Below are positions 55,290 to 60,000 of a DNA stretch of 60,000 nt, one piece after another. Position numbers and translations under genes: made by a program. Origin of the DNA: Cryptomeria japonica (taxonomy: Eukaryota; Streptophyta; Pinopsida; Cupressales; Cupressaceae). Below the pieces are notes generated by a model. It had not been told where the DNA came from, made no database searches, and saw only the letters and a list, made by a program, of their open reading frames with translations. Where the stretch lies: contig NC_081406.1 of NCBI RefSeq assembly GCF_030272615.1, positions 469,766,400-469,826,399 on the forward strand. The letters run 5' to 3'. How positions within the stretch are numbered: position 1 is the first letter of the stretch; the number at the start of each line of letters is the position of its first letter.

Positions 55290-56848
55290 TGTAGACACCC
55301 AAAAATGGTCAACGCTTGCAAGGTCATACTTTAACATTTGCGCATTGCCTCATTTTAGGTTTTTGCATCGCATTAACATTTCTCCTATGTCACGCACTTG
55401 GTCTTTATCATTTGCGAACATCGAGTCATTCTTCTATATTCTTCAATCATCTCATCCTTGAATTTGGTCTTGTCGACAACAATATTCAGTCATGATTTTG
55501 ATCGATTTTACCCTGTCGCATCAATGTGCGTATTCATTTGTCATCATTTTGGACATCGTCAATCCTAATTAGGGTTTTGTCCTCCTATCAATCTTATCAT
55601 TTTGGACATCGTCAATCCTAATTAGGGTTTTGTCCTGTTTTCAATCTTATCATTTGGCGATCGGTTTATCAATCTTGTCGATTTATCATCAATCCTTCAA
55701 TCTTGTCATTTTGCGATCAATTTGTCATCGATCGTGGTCATGTCTAATCTTGTCATCTTGCAATCTATTTTGTCAATTTTGTCATTTTTCAACCGATTTG
55801 TCATCGATCGTTATTTGTCTCAATTGTGTCAATTTGGATCAATTTGTCATTGTTCCTCGTCAAATTGGCGCATCTATCAATCAAATCATTTTGTCGCATT
55901 GGTCATTTATCAAATCAAAACATGATCAAGTCAATTATAGACCTAATTATCATCCTCGCATTTCTAATTCGTCTTCTAGGGTTTCATGATTCAATCATTT
56001 AACCTAATTTGTCATTTCTTCCTTTAGGATTAAATAAATTACTTATTTATCCTAAGTTTCCTTATTACAATTAAATCTTCATTTAATTGTCTAATTATTC
56101 CTCTTTGTGAATTGATTAATAAATGAAAAATTATTAATTAATTCACTAAATCCTAATTTCTAATTTCTTTCAATTTCTAATTTCCTATTTTCATTATTTT
56201 CTAATTTCCTAATTTCTTAATTCTTAAATTCAATTTTCTCCTATTTCTTTCCTAAATTTATGGCAATGACATAGAAATTTGTCATAAAATGTCATAAATT
56301 GTCATAAAATTCTTGACATAGAAATTTGTCATAGAATTTGTCATAAAATGTCATAAATTCTTGACATAGAAATTTGTCATGAATTGTCATAAGCCTTGCA
56401 TAGCAATTTGTCATGGATATGTCATAATTTTGCTATTATTGATTTGAATTTCTATTCAAATCTCTTTCATACTAATTTGCTCATTTATCCAATTCTTCTA
56501 TAAATTGGATGTTTTCTTCAATCAATCACTTCATGAATCTCGAATTTTTACCGAACTTTCGTTTCTAGTACTCTTGAGCCTTTTTGCTTTCAATTGTGTG
56601 AGCACTTGTAGGTGAGATCCACAAAATTATTGAAGAGGGAAGAACAACAATGGAGCCGCATGGAAGGAGTATTCAATCTTGAATCTGGTTTGCATAATGT
56701 TTTCTTTTGAATGCTTCATTTTCATACCTTCATTGAATGTGCTTTAGAATTAGGTTCATTGCAATGAGTATTTCTTTTGATTATGTTATCATGTCTTGTG
56801 TTTTTGATTGATCTACTTATTTTGATGATTCCTAATTTCTACGCTACA
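55290..56848 (+). repeat. 5' LTR of G2 (1,559 bp)
   Basis: TGTAGACACC ... TACGCTACA gives matching TGTAG/CTACA ends. A TATA box TATAAATT lies at 56499-56506. Two repeat blocks: the TCGATCG/TTTGTCAT block (55620-55860) and AATTTGTCATAAAATGTCAT-type repeats (56270-56430). Confidence 0.93.
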
Positions 56849-56853
56849 TTAAA

Positions 56854-56871
56854 TGGTGAACCCGACGTGAA
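56854..56871 (+). promoter_or_regulatory. Primer binding site of G2
   Basis: TGGTGAACCCGACGTGAA starts five bases after the LTR. TGG pairs with the tRNA CCA end. I could not assign the tRNA with certainty; it is not the initiator tRNA-Met site of the Copia elements. Confidence 0.75.
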
Positions 56872-58938
56872 TACTAACCTTCTGATCATCTTACTGTGTT
56901 TTGGAGTCCTTCTAAGCTGATTTACAGGTCAAAACTCAAAAACAGGGCCGTGCAGTGCATTCTGGACACATCCTGCGCCTGTGTAAAGCATCTTGCACCT
57001 GTGTTGAAGAGTCTTGTGCCTGTGTCAAGACATCTTGCGCTTGTGTTTGACAACCTGCGCTTGTGTACTGTCTTCTGCGCTTGTGTAAAGTCCAGATCAG
57101 AGGGTAAAAAAAATGCAGTTTACTTGAAATTTTTGATGTTTTTGCATTCTGTTTTCTGTGTTTTGGATTTTGGTACTGATTATTTGTGCAGGATCTTGGC
57201 TTACGCATGACAAAGACTAAAAATCAAATTACTAATGTGTGTTATGCAGATTCGATGGTCAAAGACTATAAATCAAACTTCTGACATGTGTTTTGCAGGT
57301 TGCCTTGGAGAAACAACCAAATTGTGTGTTTGAGTTTTCTAATTAGGCACTTAGTGATTTTTTTAAATAGGTTGGAAATGAACCCTTGTTTTCTTTGTTT
57401 TCTAAGTATGACATTGGAGTAGGAGAGTATGCTCTCATCCTTCATAGGGTGATCAGAAATCCAGATCTTCAATACCATGCTTGTCTTGTTGATTGTTTGT
57501 TTCCATTAGAGGGCCTGCCTTCCCGACCACTTTGCTTTAGCAAGCAAGTGATAATCGTGAGAAGGGAACGACCCAAAGTGAGTACGGCTAGAATTCCTGG
57601 GCATTCTAACTCACTATAAAAAAATACCTGATGAGCGAAAGCTTTGAAGGAAGTGTTACGTGGGAATTGTAGTTACTTGGGAAGTGATGCCCCTTGAAAC
57701 TCTTTCTCATATCAACATCTAAGTAGGGCCTCTTGGTCTAAATCGCGCTTGCGCGACTACATTTTTTTGGTATCTTGATGGGCTTAATGTCTCAATCATG
57801 CTTGCATGACATCAAGGAGTAATGCTTAACAGAAATCCTTACTACATACCTTGTTTTTAGAGGCCAAAAACCCTTCTAGTTGCTTGAGAAGGACAAGTTC
57901 GGATACTTGGAAGAGATACTAAGTTCGCCATGGGGAGATTCCATGGGAACTGATGCTTGGCTGCCCTGAGAAGTGAGTGCCGTGGAGGGGAGCCCGTGGG
58001 GTCAAGCATCTATGTATTCTCCTTGAATCTCATAATGAGTCTACCTCTCAAGTACCTAATGTCTTTGCCTACCCTAAGGAATGTGGAAATGAGCATGATT
58101 GTCTTGAGTCTAAGTTATAACATCTTGTATTCTTTGATTGTCAAAAGTTGAATGTTATCCCATTTCAAGAGCAAAACACATTGATCAAACATAAGATTTA
58201 AACACAAGAGACATTCATCCAACAAAAATTTAACAAGATTCAAAGATCATCTTCCTAAAACATGTTTGTCAAACATTTGTCAAAATCTTGTCTCAACATT
58301 CATGTCACTTACATTTAGGTTCATCCTAGGTTTGCATTTTGTAAGATCATTGCCAAGGTTAGGTTTCACCTAAGTCATACTTCTTTTGCATATCAATAGA
58401 AGTCATCCATTTGCATATGTCCTCTTGCATTAAAGTCATACCATTGTCATACATTCATATTTGCATATCCCAAGTCTCTTCATTAAGCCTAAGTCATTGT
58501 CATATCATATTAAGATCACTTGCATATTAATTATCCTTTCGCATATAGTGTCAAACCTAGGTCTTGTCATACTTGAGCAATCCAAATCTTTGATAAACCC
58601 TAAGTCATTGTTGGGAAGTCTAGACATTATCAATCTTTTGTCCTTTTGTCATCAATATCATTTCGTCAAACCTAGCTTAGTATCCAAGCAGTATCCAAGC
58701 ATATAGGGGAGACATTGTCATCTTGTCCTTTGTCCATTAAGTCCTTTTGTCCTTTGAGGTCTAGACATCATTTCAATTTCCTAAGGGTCTCTTTTTAGAT
58801 TTGCATTTCAAAAGTTTGTCAAAATCTTCAAAACAACCAAAAAAATAGATTGCATGCTCGTCTATCTAGTTTGCATTTAGTTGCATATCATACATTATCC
58901 TTGAAAATTCCAAAAAACATTGCATTTGCATAAGTGAC
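56872..58938 (+). other. G2 long 5' leader
   Basis: About 2.1 kb of untranslated leader, usual for Tat elements. It includes the six-copy GCGCYTGTGT array (56974-57086). Only short ORFs, of which 57386-57619 (77 codons) is the longest with no recognisable motif. Confidence 0.7.
56974..57086. repeat. Six direct copies of a GCGCYTGTGT motif
   Basis: TGYRCYTGTGT starts at 56974, 56994, 57015, 57036, 57056 and 57076, spacing 20-21. Same motif as in G1 (11619-11726), but all direct and in the leader rather than near the 3' end. Confidence 0.88.
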
Positions 58939-60000
58939 ATGCCTGTTGAGACAAGATCAAGATCTAAAAAGATGAGTGAACCAATGTATCAACCCATGGA
59001 CAACATAGCCAATTCGCAATTTCAAACTAGTCAACCAGTGCAAGTTGAAGGTTCATCAAACACATCTCTACCACCATATGGAACGGTTCAACTCGGACCA
59101 CCACCATTATATGAACCATTGTTTGTACCTATGAAACCAGGACATGGGAGTGTTCCACCAACTCCAAGAGGAAGTGCGCCTTTCAATTGGAACCAACCAA
59201 ATTTGCAACATGACATTCAAACTCAAACATTATATGAAGACCAAACTCTTTCACAAGGATTCAGTTCAGACCAAGGCATTCAGCAAGAAACAAATCCAAA
59301 TATTTTACCAGATTCTTCATCAGATTTCGATGTCTCTGATGATGTTGTTATGTACCTTAAGGATCCAAAGTTGACAAAAAAGATGGATAAATTCTTGAAT
59401 AAGCTCTTTAAGAGGTTCCCACAAAAATATCTTGACATGATGAGTAATGTGACCTCCTCAAGTAAGCAAATTAATGTGCAAAAACAAAAAAGCGGTGAGT
59501 TGTTAGGTTTCTCTCCGCATCCAAATGAAGAACATGTGCAACAAGAAACCCAACCCACCTTGATGAGTAAACGTGCTTCAAAGGCATTGACAGTGACTAT
59601 TCCTCAAAAGTCCACATTCAAAATAATAAACAATCCATTGTTTAATGCAACACCTTTAACACCAGATCAAATGAAGGCCACACAAATGTTGATGACAGGT
59701 GTCCCTCAACAAGAAGTGATTCCTCGAATACCAAAAAGTGGACCCAAATCTAAGATGCAAGAAAGCTTTACGATTGGAATGTCTGATCTTACAAATGTTC
59801 AAATTGCCTTTCCTTCATGCCAAAGCATTAATCCCTTGCCAAAATCCCCCATGCATATTCAAAGTCCAACCTCATGTCAAGAGGATAATTTAGAGCATGA
59901 AGAAATGAGTCCTAAAGAAGATGAAGATCAAGATCAAACTATATCATCCCATCCAATTGTTGACCAAGATCCCATTTCCCTAGACACTCACGATGATTCC
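58939..60000 (+). CDS. G2 ORF1-like / pre-gag polyprotein N-terminus, open to window edge
   Basis: ATG 58939 begins MPVETRSRSKKMSEPMYQPM and is open for 354 codons to the last base with no stop. Composition is Pro/Gln/Ser-rich in the first 120 residues, then SDFDVSDDVVMYLKDPKLTK, KRFPQKYLDMMSNVTSSS (shared with G1), and an acidic Gln-containing tail. It corresponds to the region upstream of gag in Tat/Ogre elements, whose role is unknown. No signal peptide or membrane segment. The preceding sequence has no in-frame upstream Met near the start, and AAGTGACATGC is a plausible context. Frame continuity in G1 suggests it is fused to gag-pol. Confidence 0.82.
   Translation, partial: MPVETRSRSKKMSEPMYQPMDNIANSQFQTSQPVQVEGSSNTSLPPYGTVQLGPPPLYEPLFVPMKPGHGSVPPTPRGSAPFNWNQPNLQHDIQTQTLYEDQTLSQGFSSDQGIQQETNPNILPDSSSDFDVSDDVVMYLKDPKLTKKMDKFLNKLFKRFPQKYLDMMSNVTSSSKQINVQKQKSGELLGFSPHPNEEHVQQETQPTLMSKRASKALTVTIPQKSTFKIINNPLFNATPLTPDQMKATQMLMTGVPQQEVIPRIPKSGPKSKMQESFTIGMSDLTNVQIAFPSCQSINPLPKSPMHIQSPTSCQEDNLEHEEMSPKEDEDQDQTISSHPIVDQDPISLDTHDDS

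Larger units (their letters stand above)
55290..60000 (+). mobile_element. Ty3/Gypsy Tat-lineage element G2, 5' part
   Basis: A complete 5' LTR (55290-56848), PBS (56854), 2.1 kb leader and the start of a long ORF running off the edge. Its 59391-60000 segment is homologous to 1-600 of G1, so it is the same family in the same orientation. It inserted into the gag of Copia fragment H. The ORF has no stop in 354 codons, so this copy appears younger or better preserved than G1. Confidence 0.92.

Noticed and set aside
11608-57090. CRISPR-like array from 20-bp spaced repeats
   Set aside because: Repeats are short and diverged with no unique spacers, and the context is a plant retrotransposon.
57386-57619. 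Possible small gene in the G2 leader
   Set aside because: 77 codons, no motif, inside a retroelement leader; insufficient support.
57626-57645. CTGATGAGCGAAA, resembling a hammerhead ribozyme core
   Set aside because: There is no room for stem II between CTGATGAG and CGAAA, and I saw no matching stems I and III; probably chance.

Overview
This 60 kb window is plant nuclear repeat DNA. It is made almost entirely of decayed, nested LTR retrotransposons plus LINE remnants, and I found no convincing host gene, tRNA, rRNA, CRISPR array or prokaryotic feature. The very large Tat-type elements, deep nesting and age-related decay suggest a large-genome seed plant, possibly a gymnosperm; that is an inference from repeat style, not a species identification.

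Layout. (1) 1-13744: most of a Ty3/Gypsy Tat-lineage element (G1, + strand). Its leader and 5' LTR lie left of the window. A single reading frame from 5 to 7783 encodes a Q-rich ORF1-like region, gag, protease, G-patch, RT, a dead RNase H, a second archaeal-type RNase H and integrase. It is broken by 14 in-frame stops but no frameshift. An antisense plant-mobile-domain ORF lies at 9974-11446, followed by the 3' LTR at 12301. (2) 13745-14931: minus-strand LTR and PBS fragment of the family B element (G). (3) 14932-21313: element A, a pol-less retrotransposon with a gag-like ORF1 and a large ORF2 of unknown function. (4) 21314-21734: minus-strand LTR fragment F. (5) 21735-33768: dead LINE, split by solo LTR E (target duplication ATACT), which is itself split by minus-strand Ty1/Copia element D (24886-32287). 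(6) 33769-35643: microsatellite and spacer. (7) 35644-51944: Ty1/Copia element C (target duplication GATTA), inserted into a 144-bp tandem repeat. Its gag is split by element B (37388-46472, target duplication GGAGA). B is a second pol-less element with a homologous ORF2, and that ORF2 carries a 1.4 kb retroposed segment flanked by a 19-bp duplication. (8) 51945-54458: spacer with a minus-strand LINE RNase H relic. (9) 54459-55289: Copia LTR and gag fragment H. (10) 55290-60000: a second Tat element (G2) with LTR, PBS, long leader and an uninterrupted ORF running off the right edge.

How the parts relate. C and D carry Copia protease, integrase, RT and RNase H and could once have supplied enzymes in trans. 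A and B have LTR, PBS and PPT signals and a zinc-knuckle gag-like protein, but ORF2 (about 1,090-1,110 codons) sits where pol should be. A's LTR resembles C in its U5 part, while B resembles D and E. The conserved, unnamed ORF2 shared by A and B is the best candidate for something under-described. Nonsense codons across the window are overwhelmingly TAG and TGA at positions expected to be CAG and CGA, as expected from deamination of methylated CHG and CG cytosines in silenced repeats.
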